Shown here piece by piece: positions 1-11,978 of a stretch of 64,000 nt of DNA. The stretch comes from Staphylotrichum longicolle (lineage: Eukaryota; Ascomycota; Sordariomycetes; Sordariales; Chaetomiaceae). The first letter of the stretch is position 1. Every line of letters begins with the position of its first letter. Under the pieces are notes generated by a model. That model had not been told where the DNA came from and did not search any database. It saw nothing but the letters and a program-made list of their open reading frames with translations. The position numbers were made by a program, and so were the translations under genes. Location of the stretch: NCBI GenBank assembly GCA_019096155.1, contig JAHCVI010000001.1, forward strand, positions 15,277,243 through 15,341,242, written 5' to 3'.

Positions 1-778
1 CAGGCCGAAGAAGCAGTGCGCCAGGGGCGGACGATCATGGTGTTTACCATCTTCACCATCATCTTTCTACCTCTTTCCTTCATGTCTAGCGTTTTTGGCA
101 TGAACAATATCGAATTCGGCGACAACACCACGCAAACTTTACTGGGCCAGTTCACACTGATGTGTAAGTCAAGCCTGTTTCCACCCGCAAACAACCTTTG
201 TTCGGTCACTGACAAGACATACCCAAGTCCCAATCTCCCTTGGAGTAATAATATTCTCCTTGTGCATCGCCTTTTCGTCCCTCATACGCGCCATCATCCA
301 TTCGGCTACGCATCTCGTCGTCTACTGGCTGCTCGTCAACACCGGAATCTACCGCGTATGGCTGACGGTGAGCGAGACGCTGGAAGCGCAGAAGCTGTTG
401 CGGGCGACAGAAAAGCGCGTGGATGAGATGAAGCAAAAGGTACGGCAGGCCAAGCTGGATGCTCACAGGGCGAGGGCCGCAAGAAAGGAGCAATGCGCAA
501 AAAAGGAAGAGGAGTGTAGAGGAGGGCAGGTCAATGAAGGGTTGGAGGGGTCTCACGAGAATGTTGGGAGTCAACAACAGGGGGCGGGGGGTGAACAGGA
601 GAAGAAGGCAAAACGGCGGAAACATGCGAGAGTATCCTTCATGCGAGTACCGGGTGGAAGAGGTGCAAGAATCTCTCGTTTGTTCTCGTCTGATGGTGGA
701 TCTACCCGGACCCAAGATAGCAATTCGGCGGAAAGCTGTGAGAATGGAGTGTTGAGGCCAGGAGATCAATATGTTTGA
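1..778 (+). CDS. CorA-like divalent metal transporter, C-terminal part (5' end outside window)
   Basis: The gene enters from the left edge. The exons are <1..163 and 228..778; the intron 164..227 has a GTAAGT donor and a CTGAC branch site. The first exon carries a hydrophobic helix ending in Gly-Met-Asn (codons near 100-110), the signature loop of CorA-type Mg2+ channels. After splicing, a second hydrophobic helix follows at once (ISLGVIIFSL and on). This gives the two-TM C-terminus of the family, which forms the membrane pore. The tail of about 140 residues is charged, rich in Lys, Glu and Arg, and probably cytosolic and coiled. The substrate, and whether an N-terminal ankyrin or other domain is present as in many fungal members, cannot be seen. 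The splice joins the reading frames exactly. Confidence 0.85.
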
Positions 779-938
779 AAAGATTTGAGTTGCTTGGGGA
801 TGAGAGGAGCAGGTGAGGCGGCTTGGGTAAGGGGCGTCCAGGGGTTCTGTTTGCGAAATTCGTGTATCAAGTATAAGACTACCTTACCTACCTTACCTTA
901 CTTTGGCTTCTGGGTCACTCAAGGCTGGCGGCCGACGT

Positions 939-2315
939 CTATGACTGCACAACATCATTGCCAGGCCCGGCAACCACCTCCTCAATAATCTCCTCGACCC
1001 TCGCCAACGGGTCCATAGCCTCATTCTCCCTCTTCAACTCCATCGCGCGCTGCTTGTAACGCGGCTCTGCCAAGATCTTGTCCACTCCCTCCCTGATCGC
1101 CTTCTCATCGGGCCTCTGCGCCCTCAGGTTCACCGCCACACCAGCCCACTCAGCACGCGCAGATGTCTCCGCCTTGTCAGTGACGAGGCCAGAGCACACC
1201 AGGGGCACGCCGTTCATGACGCTGTGGATGAAACCGTTGTAGCCGGCGTTGCAGACAAACACGTCGGCGTAGGGCAGCAGCGCGTCGTACGGGAAGTAGT
1301 CCACCACAATAGCGTTGTCGGGAATGTTGACGCCGTCGTCGAGTTGTGCGCCGCAGGTGCCCAAGGTGGCAACCACGATGAGGTCGGACCGGTTGGCGAG
1401 GGCGTTGATGGTGGGAATTACGAGGTCGTCGTAGACGCGGTGGACCGTTCCCTGGCTCACAAAGACGAGCTTCTTCTTGTTGGGGGAGCTGTCGGGGAGA
1501 GCGGCGTTCGCGGTGATGGTGGACCACCATGTGGGATAAGCGAAGTCGTCGCTGAGAGTCTTCGGGGGCAGGCCGCCGATGAGGCGAAGTTGGTGCTTGC
1601 TGGTGTGGATGGGGTACTCGAGGCTCGGGCTCCTCGTCATGACGGTGACTTTGCCAAAGCCCAGTTGTATGTCGAACAAGTTTCCTTGGACACGGCGCGT
1701 GGCACCGAGAGCCTTGTACTGGTTGTTGTAGTACTCGACGAGGCCCGCGGTGACTGGCTTCGCCTGGTCGCAGATGGACCGCCAAAGGGCAAGGTTCTCT
1801 GGCGTGGGATCGTAGGGCAAACCTGGACCATACGGAGGAATGCTGCCATCTGTTGCGGTAAAGATGGTTGTGTGGAAGTTGATGACCTTTGGGAAGGACG
1901 AGTACCCTTGTGGCAGGGGCGCGCCATAGAGGAAAGGGCCGACACCCCCGAACATGAGTTCGTGGAGCAAGATGACTTCGCTATGGGGGTGCTCGCGACG
2001 GACTTGCTCAAGCGTCTCCTTCAGAACGCGGTGAACTGACGGAAGGGATGCGCCGAAGACATGCTCCAATATCCACAACTCATCATGCTCACGGCCTGGC
2101 GGAGCTGAAGCGACGATTTTCTCCCAGTGGAAGGGGTTTTCAATGAACTCGGCTCCTATCTTTTCGATCGAAGCCTGGAAGTCGGAGCCTGCGAGAAAGT
2201 AGATCCTGTACCCCTTCTTGATGAGGTGCTGGGAGATTTGAATGAGTCCTCCCGTGTGGCCCGCGGCATTGAAAGCAGCGGCAACCAGGATCGGCTTGTC
2301 TTTCGAGACGGCCAT
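939..2315 (-). CDS. UDP-glycosyltransferase-like protein (GT1 family, GT-B fold)
   Basis: Single-exon gene of 458 residues; the ATG is at 2313-2315. The N-terminus has a GT-B opening (residues 8-40: AAFNAAGHTGGLIQISQHL, then a conserved YFLAGSDF strand). The C-terminal half holds the nucleotide-sugar binding region around residues 345-400 (DALLPYADVFVCNAGYNG, then GVPLV and TDKAETSARAEWAG), the fungal counterpart of the UGT signature. It is expected to move a sugar from a nucleotide donor to a small molecule or lipid; the acceptor cannot be predicted. No signal peptide or membrane helix is evident, so it is probably cytosolic. Its 3' end faces the transporter gene to the left across about 160 bp. 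An overlapping 271-residue ORF on the other strand is a GC-rich shadow. Confidence 0.9.
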   Translation of the reverse strand: MAVSKDKPILVAAAFNAAGHTGGLIQISQHLIKKGYRIYFLAGSDFQASIEKIGAEFIENPFHWEKIVASAPPGREHDELWILEHVFGASLPSVHRVLKETLEQVRREHPHSEVILLHELMFGGVGPFLYGAPLPQGYSSFPKVINFHTTIFTATDGSIPPYGPGLPYDPTPENLALWRSICDQAKPVTAGLVEYYNNQYKALGATRRVQGNLFDIQLGFGKVTVMTRSPSLEYPIHTSKHQLRLIGGLPPKTLSDDFAYPTWWSTITANAALPDSSPNKKKLVFVSQGTVHRVYDDLVIPTINALANRSDLIVVATLGTCGAQLDDGVNIPDNAIVVDYFPYDALLPYADVFVCNAGYNGFIHSVMNGVPLVCSGLVTDKAETSARAEWAGVAVNLRAQRPDEKAIREGVDKILAEPRYKQRAMELKRENEAMDPLARVEEIIEEVVAGPGNDVVQS

Positions 2316-3633
2316 GCTGTAGTGTTTGATGGTGATGGGGCAAAGCTAGCTCAAGTTGCAAATGACTCTGTTGTTGGACTCCCGCTGCACCTATCATCAT
2401 GATGGTACCACCGCGTTATATCCTCCGGGGAGGAACTGGAGCTCTAGACCGCCGGCATTAGTGCCCACCCACAGGTGTTAGTGCTCACCTACAACACAAT
2501 CCTACGATCCTTCGACGGCGAATCGACGCATCACGCAGCGCCGACACAAGCCAACAACTCCCATTTGGATATCGTGCTTTTGACCAAGTGGAGCGTGGCG
2601 TTGACGCCGTCACGGGATGAGAAAAGTGACAGAAAGTTCTCCAACCAGCGGCAGAAGCACTATCTCTTGCCACCCTACAGAAAGGGAGCTATTCCAACTT
2701 AGAGAGAATACGAGATGGTTTTATTGGATATTGTGACAGGAAGCATGCCGCGGGCCAAAACCAGTGTGTCGACAACGTCGCCGTCCCCGACCAGCCGGGT
2801 CTGGTCGTCTGGATGTTCAGCCGACAGGTAAAAGAAAATTCCAGGATTAACACATACAGTTAGTTGGCTATCGACGTTCTGGCAGAGGGCTTCTCTGGGA
2901 TTGTCTGGTTCCTGTCGACTTCGGACTTCGGTTGACCGCAGCGTCGATGACTTTACTGAAGGGTTGCAGCGGAGTAAATCCTCCGCACCTCCAGATACCT
3001 ATGAAAGCATCACGAGCAAATACTAGGCTGTTTTAAACCCAGCAAATATGGTGCATCATCAATGCCATCCGCAATGCACTCCCACCCCTGTTCAACTCAT
3101 TTATTGGCATCATGCTGCTGCCCAAACCTGAGTCCTCAGGACAGTACCTTAAACAGTAACCACTGGGAACGTCAAAATCTCCATGGAACAGCACCAAAGG
3201 TACGAAAGGCGTTAGAACTGTCCGTAGAGTATGATTTTGACTGACTCAAACAGTGTTTCTGGTTTTCTTTTTTTTTTTTCTTTTTTTTTGTTGTTATGTC
3301 TCTAGATGAAATCTGGGTTGTTGAGGTGGTGGAAGTCACTGTTCATGCAGGACCACGACCCCTGTCAGAGGAGCTGTGCCACACAAACAAGCAGTGGAGT
3401 GTGGAGCGCAAAAGGGTCATGAGGGTTTGCCTGACTGCGCCACTGTGGCTTTCCGCCAGCCCCTGCACCCCATTCGGTGGTGCGCGCAAGCTTAATTGAT
3501 CACGGCCGAGACGCGTCGAGCGCGTTTCCCTTGTGCTCGCATTCTCGCACGCAACCACTTCAGCAACCACCAAAATTAACAACGGCCCCAAGACCCAAAC
3601 GACAAGCCACAGAAACGTGCCACAGTCCTCAAG
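2316..3633. other. Intergenic region between divergent glycosyltransferase and RFC3 genes
   Basis: No convincing gene is seen. The stretch holds a T-rich tract near 3269-3295 and, close to its right end, an ACGCGT box (listed separately). The small ORFs present lack codon bias, domains or splice partners. Confidence 0.6.
3511..3516. promoter_or_regulatory. ACGCGT (MluI cell-cycle box) upstream of RFC3
   Basis: An exact ACGCGT palindrome lies 118 bp upstream of the RFC3 start codon, inside a CGCG-rich stretch. In yeasts this box binds MBF and drives G1/S transcription of replication genes, RFC genes among them. The position fits such a role; binding in this fungus is inferred only. Confidence 0.45.
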
Positions 3634-4900
3634 ATGTCTGACTTTGAGGACGAGATGGACATTGATGTCCCGCCCAAGGATATCACATTTTCCTCAGACA
3701 ACACAGCCAAGGGCAAGCGCAGCGCCGCGAATCTGCCGGTCGAGGCCGAGGACAGCCTGCCATGGTCAGCACACCGATGAAAGCTCCTGGTGAATTCCTA
3801 CTCACGATGGAACAGGGTTGAAAAGTACCGTCCGGTGTCCCTCTCCGACGTGTCGGGCCATCAAGACATCCTCGCCACGATCAACAAGTTCGTCGACACA
3901 AATCGGTTACCCCACCTGCTGCTCTACGGGCCCCCGGGCACCGGCAAGACCTCGACAATCCTTGCGCTAGCTCGCCGAATTTATGGCGCCGATAATATGC
4001 GCCAGATGGTGCTCGAACTCAACGCCTCTGATGACCGCGGCATCGACGTCGTGCGCGAGCAGATCAAGACCTTTGCCTCGACCAAGCAGATCTTCACCAT
4101 GGGCTCGTCGGCCTCGCGGACAGGAATCGCCGGCTTCAAGCTGATCATTCTCGACGAAGCCGATGCCATGACCAACACGGCACAGATGGCCCTCCGCCGC
4201 ATCATGGAAAAATACACGGCCAACACGCGCTTCTGCATCATTGCCAACTACTCCCACAAACTCAGCCCAGCCCTGCTCTCGCGGTGTACCCGCTTCCGAT
4301 TCAGCCCGCTCAAGGAGCAAGACATTCGTGTTCTGGTGGACAAGGTGGTTGAGGAGGAGAACGTCAAAATCACACCCGATGCGATCGAGTCCCTGGTGCG
4401 GCTGAGCAAGGGAGACATGCGTCGAGCACTGAACGTGCTGCAGGCGTGCCATGCATCAAGTACGTTTCCGCCGGTGCAGTCTCTCGGTGCGCATACTGAC
4501 CAGACCAGGCACACCGCTCCAACCACGCGACGGCCCAAAAATCGAAGAAAAGGACATCGTGCGCGAGACCATCACAACACAGACCATCTACAACTGCGTT
4601 GCTGCGCCCCCACCAGATGCCATCAAGAAGATCCTCAACACTCTACTTAGCACAAGTGATGTCACGTCGTGTCTCTCAACCATCAACACCCTCAAGGTGG
4701 CCCAGGGGCTGGCGCTGGCCGACATCATCACCGCGCTGTCAGAAGAGCTGGTCAAGCTCGAGGTCAAGCCCCAGGTCATGATCACATGGCTAGAGACCCT
4801 CGCAGACGTTGAGCACAGGGTGTCGAGTGGCGCGAGCGAGGCAATACAGACGTCAGCCGTGGTGGGAGCGATACGGAACGGTGTTGAGCTGATGGGGTGA
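3634..4900 (+). CDS. RFC3: Replication factor C subunit 3 (clamp loader small subunit)
   Basis: Exons are 3634..3764, 3816..4459 and 4509..4900 and encode 388 residues; the 51 and 49 nt introns restore the frame exactly. The product is an AAA+ ATPase of the RFC complex, which loads PCNA at primer-template junctions in the nucleus. Visible motifs are the conserved opening PWVEKYRP (43-50), Walker A GPPGTGKT (82-89), Walker B LDEAD (156-160) and the SRC arginine-finger motif (199-201). The C-terminal collar domain follows (TQTIYNCVAAPPPDAIKKIL). The acidic N-terminal extension of about 40 residues is typical of the filamentous fungal protein. The first ATG of the spliced frame is used, in the context AAGATGTCT. 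An ACGCGT box precedes the gene. Confidence 0.97.
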
Positions 4901-7263
4901 TGGATGCGGCTCCTCGGGGAAGAGTATGAACAGACACCACACCGTGATATCTGGGACAGCCTTGTGTCTTGGGGCCCTGGCGAGTTGGCCAGAGAATATG
5001 GTCACAGACTTCCAGCTCGCGGCTGTACGAAGTCGATACACCGGCGCGTGCAAGCTTTGCTTACCGACAGGAGCGTTGCCGATGACTTCAGAGTGCAATC
5101 TGTAGACGAATGACAGTGGATTGCTCTTCGGCTGCCCTTAGGCATCGTGAAAATGGTGTGGCCGTGTTCCCATGGCGTGATCTACCATGGCAGACTCAGC
5201 AATTGCACTGCTGTGCATCGACTGAACCCGTAAGCTGGAATGTGTCTCCGCTACTGACGAACTTCTTCATTCTTTGCACAACAGTGGACTTTCAGCGTGG
5301 AATCTGGTGCAAATTCCTGCGACGGCATTGGAGAAGTGCAAGAAGCATGATTTCAAAGTCAAACGCCGTCTGACGCCTTTCTCCCCGCGATCTAAGGTCC
5401 AGCGATCTCAGGCAGATGCAGAATGATCCTCATTTCAAACCGGGCATCACCCCCTCCGTCTTTTCATCTACTCCTCGACAGCTGGATTGGATTGGGAAAG
5501 CCGCAACAGTTAACCCAAGGGGTCCGGAGACTACACAACGCTTGGGAATTATGAGTCTGCCCAGTTTTTCAAGAACGAGGCTGGGTGAGGTAAAGACGCA
5601 GTGAAACATCGTCCCAATGAATGTCAATCTTGGGACGGGAAGAACGGTATGTATATTCTGACAAGTCCGTAAGTATGAGGCCAACCCTTTCTGATCCTTT
5701 GAGGAGCGAGCTGGCTTGTCGGTGACCTTCTGACTTCAGCAGCAACCAGGCTAGAGAGGGGTTGCACATCCATGATTCCATGGGTTGAGTCTTTGCTCAC
5801 GATGATCTGATAGAAAGCCACGCAGAAGCTCCATATCAAAAGCCGGTCAGCTCGCTCATTTCTGGACCGCCATGTTATCAAACGACAGGCCATAATGAGC
5901 TTTACAGAGATGGCTAAGAAGGAACAAGCACCATGCATCGCAGAATGTAGTACAAGACATGGGGTGGTGATAGGATGGCCGCTTCAGATGATGATGAGCC
6001 ATGAGAGGGAGGGTTCCGGTCAGCAATGGTCAATCTGGCAGAAGGCAGGCCCAACAGGCTGATTGCAATGCGATCCAAGGGCAGAGGGGACCGAGACGGC
6101 CAGTCTGGGTGGGAGTGTATATTGGACAGCATAACCGAAAGGCCCGATCAGACGAGTTGCCGATGCACACTTCCGGGAGTCTGTGCGGTGTGCTGGGTGC
6201 GCTCTCAATGACACCCTCCAGCCGTCCGACGGCGTCTGACCATGGCCAACTCCGAGGAGCCTATCTGACTGCTCCAAGTTTCAGTCCTGAGTTGACTGCC
6301 GCGACCCCGAGTGATTGCCGTCGAAGCCATGATGCAGCCGGCGGGGCTGGACCTGGGCAGGGCATTTGAAGGCGGCGCTCAGGTGACCGCGTCATGGCGT
6401 CTCTCGTGTCGGCAGCTCCCTTGGTCGGTTGGTCGGGCTGGGCCCCGCGAACCTAGCTCCAACCTAAATCCCGATTCAGTTCTCCGGCCGTGTTCCGGCG
6501 GCATGGCTGCTTGGTGGCGTCCTGCCAACCTGCTGGCCACCCCAGCAGCCCCATTAGCCTCCCGGGGCCTTCCCACCCTTGGCCTTGCCTCCCCCGCATT
6601 CTCAACGCCTTTTGGTGGTCTTGGCACTCGACGCTTGGCTGTTGCTCCAGCTCGTTTCGCAGCAATCGCGGGCCAAAATCATCTGCCGAAACTGACAACC
6701 TGCACCCTGCTGACGACTAGCACCGACCCGGCCAGGTTTGCATCCCTCCGCGCCAACAGCCATGGCTGACTGCCCGACGAACATCAGCCATCGTGGCCAA
6801 TCCGCGTTGCTCAGATTGTTCACATCACACAGGTTCCCGTCGCACCGCACTGGCGCTCGCCGCTCTCCCATATCCACTTTGGACCACTGTCTGTTCCCGG
6901 ACCCCGGTTATACTCAACCGGTGCTAGCATCACCGGCATCATTGGACGCTCATCTGCAGGTTCCACTTCCCCATACTACCCAGCCCGAGCTATCGCAGGG
7001 GCAGCAAAGTTGAGCGGGGGTTCTGGATGAAGTGATGGATCCATCCCCTGCGCTACCACCGCTAGGCCCGGTCTTATAACCACGTGCAGATTCCCTGTCT
7101 GGAGAGGCGAGAAATATCTTTTATCTCCCCACTCAGCGCCGACCACGGGCTCTCTCTTTTTTTCGGCGGTGACAGTGTCAGTTTTGCCATTGTCGTTCAT
7201 CCGTGGCTTCGTCCAACCCGCCGTCCAATTCAGGGGCAACCTTCCCACTCATCCTCCAACATC
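4901..7263. other. Intergenic region, RFC3 to MFS permease
   Basis: About 2.4 kb with no supported gene. Open frames of 60-150 codons occur on both strands but overlap each other and show no start context, domain or intron structure. The last 200 bp are pyrimidine-rich and are likely the permease promoter and 5' leader. Confidence 0.6.
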
Positions 7264-8890
7264 ATGGACCCGGAGAAGGAGATTGGTAAGTAAACAAGGC
7301 TGCATAACCCCTGCAACAAAAGTCAACAAATGTGTGCAGATTCACTGACAATGCCCAGCTCACCAAGTTGAGCAGTCTCGGATCAACTCGACCAAGGATG
7401 GCGACCTCTCCGACGCCAGCGTGCCCGACTCGGAGCTTGAGTGGTCCGAAGAGGAGGAGACGGCAATTCGGCGCAAGATCGACTGGCACACGGTACCGCT
7501 GGTGACGCTCCTGTACATGCTGTGCTTCCTCGACCGCATCAATATCGGCAACGCGCGCATTCAGGGGCTCGCTACCGACCTTGACCTCAACCAAGGCGTG
7601 CGCTTCAACTGGGTGCTCTCCATCTTCTACATCGTCTACCTACTCGTCGAAGTGCCCAGCAACATTCTTCTCAAGCGTATCGGCGGCCGGTTTTACCTGC
7701 CCTTCCTCGTCTGCGGCTTCGGTCTGGTGTCCCTTTGCACTGCCTTCACGCACAACTTCGAGGGGCTGATGGTCGCCCGCGTGTTCCTGGGGATCTTCGA
7801 GGGTGGCGCGATGCCCGGCATGGCCTTCTTCCTCAGCTGCTTCTACAAGCGCAACGAGCTGCTCTTCCGCATGGGCATCTACGTCTCGGCCGCGTCGATC
7901 GCCGGTGCCTTTGGCGGCCTGCTCGCGACGGGTCTGTCCAGGATCCCCGCATGGGGCGTGGCCTCGATGCGCATCCACACCTGGCGCAACATCTTCTTCT
8001 TCGAGGGTCTTGTCACCATCATCATCGGCGCGCTGGCCCCTATCTGGATGCCCACGAACCCGACGACCGCTTACTTCCTGAACGAGCGCGAGAGGCGGAT
8101 CGCGGCCGAACGCCTGGTCCGCGAGCACAAGGCTGACCCCAACGCCGGTGTCACCTGGAAGGACGTCCGCCAGGCCATCTTCTGTATCCACAACTACACC
8201 TGCGCCCTGGGGTTCTTCCTCATCAACATTACCGTTCAGGGTCTTTCCGTCTTCATGCCCACCATCCTCAAGGACCTCGGCTGGACCGACACCAAGGCGC
8301 AGCTCTACTCGGTGCCACCCTACGTTGCCGCGTGCTTGGTCGCCATTGCCGTGGCTTACGGAAGCGACAAGACTCACCAGAGAGGCATCTGGCTGGCGTC
8401 GTTTTCGTGCCTGGCCGTCGTGGGGTTCGCCATCCTACGATGGGTCGAAACCCCAAACATCCGGTACATGGCCTTGTACTTTGTGACCGTCGGCGCGTTC
8501 CCTGGCGGTCCCGGATTTCTTTCATGGGGCATGAACAATTCTGCCGGTCCTTCAGTCCGGGCTGTCAGTTCTGGTTACATCGTCACCCTGGGTACGATCG
8601 GTGGTATCGTCGCAACGTAAGCAACCTCAATCATCCTCCCCGTCACCTACTAACCTCTTCTCAGATGGACCTACAAGCAGGCCGATGCTCCCAAATACTA
8701 CACTGGGCACACCATCAATCTGGGTGGTCAGATTGCCACTGTGTGCCTGGCGATTTTTGGCATCCTCTACTGCATGTATGAGAACAAGGCGCGGGCAGCC
8801 GGCAAACGGGACTACCGGCTCGAGGGCCTTACCGAAGAGGAGCAGGAGCAACTGGGCAACAGGCACCCGCAGTTCCGGTACTGGACTTGA
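7264..8890 (+). CDS. MFS permease, anion:cation symporter (Dal5/allantoate permease-like) family
   Basis: Exons are 7264..7285, 7359..8616 and 8665..8890 (501 residues). The first exon is only 22 nt and encodes MDPEKEI plus one base; joining to 7359 gives IAHQVEQSR in frame. The second intron has a textbook CTACTAAC branch site. Family features are the N-terminal WHTVPLVTLLYMLCFLDRIN segment (TM1), GNAR after it, the TM4-5 region rich in Gly (VFLGIFEGGAMPGMAFFL), and the late FLSWGMNNSAG and VSSGYIVTLGTIGG motifs. Twelve membrane spans are expected. Members of this group import allantoate, nicotinate, pantothenate, biotin and similar organic anions with protons at the plasma membrane; the substrate here is unknown. 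The gene converges on the protease gene at 9479. Confidence 0.95.
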
Positions 8891-9478
8891 GGCGGATTTC
8901 GAGACCCGAGGGGAAGACGGGGTCTTGCGAGCGGGCTAAGCGAGAGTCATCCAGGTTATCTACTTCTTTTTTACATGCGACTCGGAACCCGTGGGTTTCA
9001 ATAACAGGATTTTATTTCCCTGATTCCACGCTGCCATGCAATGTGAGATTGATGCGTGACGTGGGTTGTGCCCAGTTGGCTTTGACCCCTGATGTCTCCG
9101 GTTGAGTGGGGCGTTCCCATGCGTGTCAAAACTCGCAGGCAGCTTTCCGTCACGACCTTGGCCTAGCATGCAACGATCTAAAATCCGTGAATCTGGTTGT
9201 TGATAAAGATAAGAATGTATTTGCGGGTTGAGTTCAAGTCATGTAAGCCTGCTGCTGACAAGACACTTGCAGGTCTGACGACTCGGGAGGATCTCACCTC
9301 CTCGGGAAGACTGGAAGAGTGTCACACATGGAAATCCCATCATGTTTGCACTGTCTAACGTTTCAGAACTGAAGGGTCTAATTACTGATTAACATCTCCT
9401 CCCGAAGAACGACAAATTTGAGAGACGGTAGAAGTAAACCCTCCTCATTACCCCTTCACAGCATTGAACTGAACAACA
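8891..9478. other. Intergenic region between convergent genes
   Basis: Contains the 3' flanks of two tail-to-tail genes. No gene or repeat is seen. Confidence 0.6.
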
Positions 9479-11978
9479 TTACAAGCCCATCACAGCCATC
9501 AACACACCACCAGCAACAACAGCGACCACACCCGAGGCCCAGCTCGCCGCCTTCTCAACGCCAGAGGTGACAACACTCTTGGTAGGCTTCGGCGCGCCCG
9601 TAGCCGTGCCATTGCCGCCCGGCGGGCAGTTCCCGGTGCACTTGGCCGTCGGCGCGCCAGTGGGCACGGCAATCACCAGCGTCGTGGACACGGCGCCGCC
9701 GGGGCCGCACTGCGCGCACTGGCTCGGACCGGGGGCGCCCGGGGTGCAGCCCGGGACGACGTGGGTGGTGCGCTCGCTCGGGGCCAGGGGCGAGACGGTC
9801 ACGGTGAGCGTGGCCGTCTTGGTCGCGCCCGGAGAGCAGCCCGCGTCGAGGCCGGAGCAGGTGATGGTCTTGTGGATGGTGTAGGTGCCGGTCGTCTCGG
9901 GGCAGATGGCCGTGGTGGCGGTGATGACCTCGGTCGTGACGTGGTTGAGCGGGCAGTTGGTGACGGTCGGCGCGCACGACGTGATGGTGTAGGTGCGGGT
10001 GCTGGTCTGCGTGATGGTGCTCAGGGACACGGTCGACGACGAGACGGTGCTGCTGCTGCCGGTGGTGGACGAGGACGGGTGCACCGAGCCGGATGTGGTG
10101 GAGGTGCCCGTGGTAGACGAGGCGTGCGAAGTGGTTGAGGTGCCTGAAGCTGTGGAAGACGAAGAGCTCGCGGTGGTGGTGGATGAGGCGTGCGACGTGG
10201 TCGAGGTGCCTGAAGCCGTGGAAGAGCTTGACTGTGAAACTGTGGACGAAGTCGTGCTGGAGGCCGACGTCGCAGTCGATGTGGATGAGCTGGATGAGCT
10301 GGAGACCGAAGTGGTGGATGTCCCAGACATAGTGGAAGTCGAGCTGCTTGTCGAGCTGCTTGTCGAGCTGCTTGTCGAGCTGCTTGTCGAGCTGCTTGTC
10401 GAGCTGCTTGTCGTGCTTGTCGTGCTGGTGGAGCTGCTCGTCGTGCTTGTCGTGCTGCTCGTCGTGCTTGTCGTGCTTGTTGTGCTTGTCGAGGTGCTGG
10501 TTGAAGATGTGGTGGTGGTTTGCGTCTGACCGCATTTGCCAGCAATCACCGGGACGGCATTGGGGCCCTTTCCAATGGCAACAAGCTCAGAGCCGCAATC
10601 CTCGGACTGGCCAAGCCAGATCTCTCTGTTGTCCCAATCGTAGACCACATATGCAGAGCGGAGGAATGTGTCACCCAGAACCGGGAAGGCTGTGAATGTG
10701 TCAGCGCCTCATCTGTCCACCCATCTTTGCGAGGTGGGAGAAACCTACAATCCGCAAAGGCGCCCAAGACGCAGTACTCAGTGTCAGGATAGTGCCATAC
10801 AAAGTCATAGAAGCGAACATTGATCACCTTGTCGCCAAAGGTGAAGTCAAGCGAGCCACCCTTCCCGGGATCTGCGCAGTCCACGGTGTACAGATCCGCG
10901 CTGGCAACGTACTGCGCCGACGGAAACGCAGCCACAAGGTTGTTGAAGATGGGAGTAGGCAGGGCACTCAGAGTATATCCGCTGTCGAGCAGCACAGGCT
11001 GGCCCTTTCCTCCTGCGGGCGCCTTGTAGACTTCAACGACGTTGCCGCTTGGCTGATTGACCGAAATGCCATCCAGGTAGACCCAGAACCTTGTGTAGCC
11101 GTCAGGCGACTGCGCAGCTGGGATGATGGAACGTTTGACGAGACTTCCCGAGTACTTCTTCACATCGATGCCACCGAAAATGACCGATCCTGGATGAAGG
11201 CGTTGGGTGTTAGTTTGTGATCCCAACAACCAAAGGATATCTCAACGCACCCCTTGCGCTGTCAAAGCCCCTCAGATCCATACTGAAAGCTCTGCTGTTG
11301 GTGAGCCCCTGCTGGGCGAGGGAGTCAATGATCAGTGGGTATTCCGAGTTCCAGCCAGAAAGCTCAGGCCCAGCTCCCATGATGCCCACGACGGCGTGTG
11401 CGCTGTCGTAGGCAACGCCAAAAATCTGCTGCGTGATCTTGGCCGCTATGTCCCGTTTGTGTTAGATCTGAATCAACATCCATCATGAACCCTCAAGCGT
11501 GCTGAAACCAGACAACAGACTTACACCCGATGCCCACATAGTCAGACACGTAGCTGAAATCGGCGTAGCCAGTGCCATATTTGACTGATCCTTCCACACC
11601 CAAGTTGACAAGGGTACTAGACGACGTAAATCGTTGTTGTGCTTGACAAAATGCCGGCGTCGTCGACTTGGAGCAGACGGGGTTCACCCAAAGTTCGGAG
11701 GAGCCAGTGTCAAATTGAACAGGGACGGACTGGCCCGGAGTTCCAAGGACGAGATTAACGGTGTACAGAGTACCCGAACGCTGGGCAATGCTGTCGGTGC
11801 CGATCTGTCTCTTGGTAATGTTCGAGTGTTTACCAAAGAGGGGGCCACCCTCCTGAGCGATGACGGGGTAGCGGATCAACCCATCCTGCTGCACCATCCG
11901 GTTGTCATCGGGAATGAGCAGACCAGAGGCCAGGGCGGCCACTGGGAAAAGAGCTGCAGAAAAACGAGCGAACGACAT
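9479..11978 (-). CDS. GPI-anchored pepsin-like aspartyl protease (yapsin/OpsB type)
   Basis: Exons, in transcript order, are 11978..11525, 11445..11251, 11189..10749 and 10689..9479 (766 residues, three introns of 79, 61 and 59 nt). The start at 11978 is preferred over an in-frame ATG at 12014 because it puts a clean signal peptide first (MSFARFSAALFPVAALASG). A Kex2-type Lys-Arg at 56-57 ends the propeptide. Catalytic aspartates are in DTGS (90-93) and DSG (285-287), with the usual LGDTFLRSAYVVYD near 368-381. After the catalytic domain comes a Ser/Thr-rich stalk of roughly 170 residues and a C-terminal hydrophobic tail (VVAVVAGGVLMAVMGL), a GPI-attachment pattern. It is expected at the cell surface or in the wall, processing proteins at basic residues. 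The stalk is partly encoded by a 12 bp minisatellite. Confidence 0.95.
10338..10412. repeat. 12 bp minisatellite within protease stalk (6 copies)
   Basis: The unit GAGCTGCTTGTC is repeated six times without change at 10341-10412, then degenerates into related GTGCTTGTC units up to about 10510. On the coding strand it specifies Ser/Thr tetrapeptides of the GPI protease. Because the unit is a multiple of three, copy-number change would alter stalk length without a frameshift. Confidence 0.95.

Noticed and set aside
1224..2039. 271-codon plus-strand ORF
   Set aside because: Antisense to the glycosyltransferase; compositional shadow.
9555..10545. His/Gln- or Arg/Ala-rich ORFs and a Val/Glu-rich antisense ORF over the protease stalk
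   Set aside because: Other frames of the Ser/Thr minisatellite; low complexity only.
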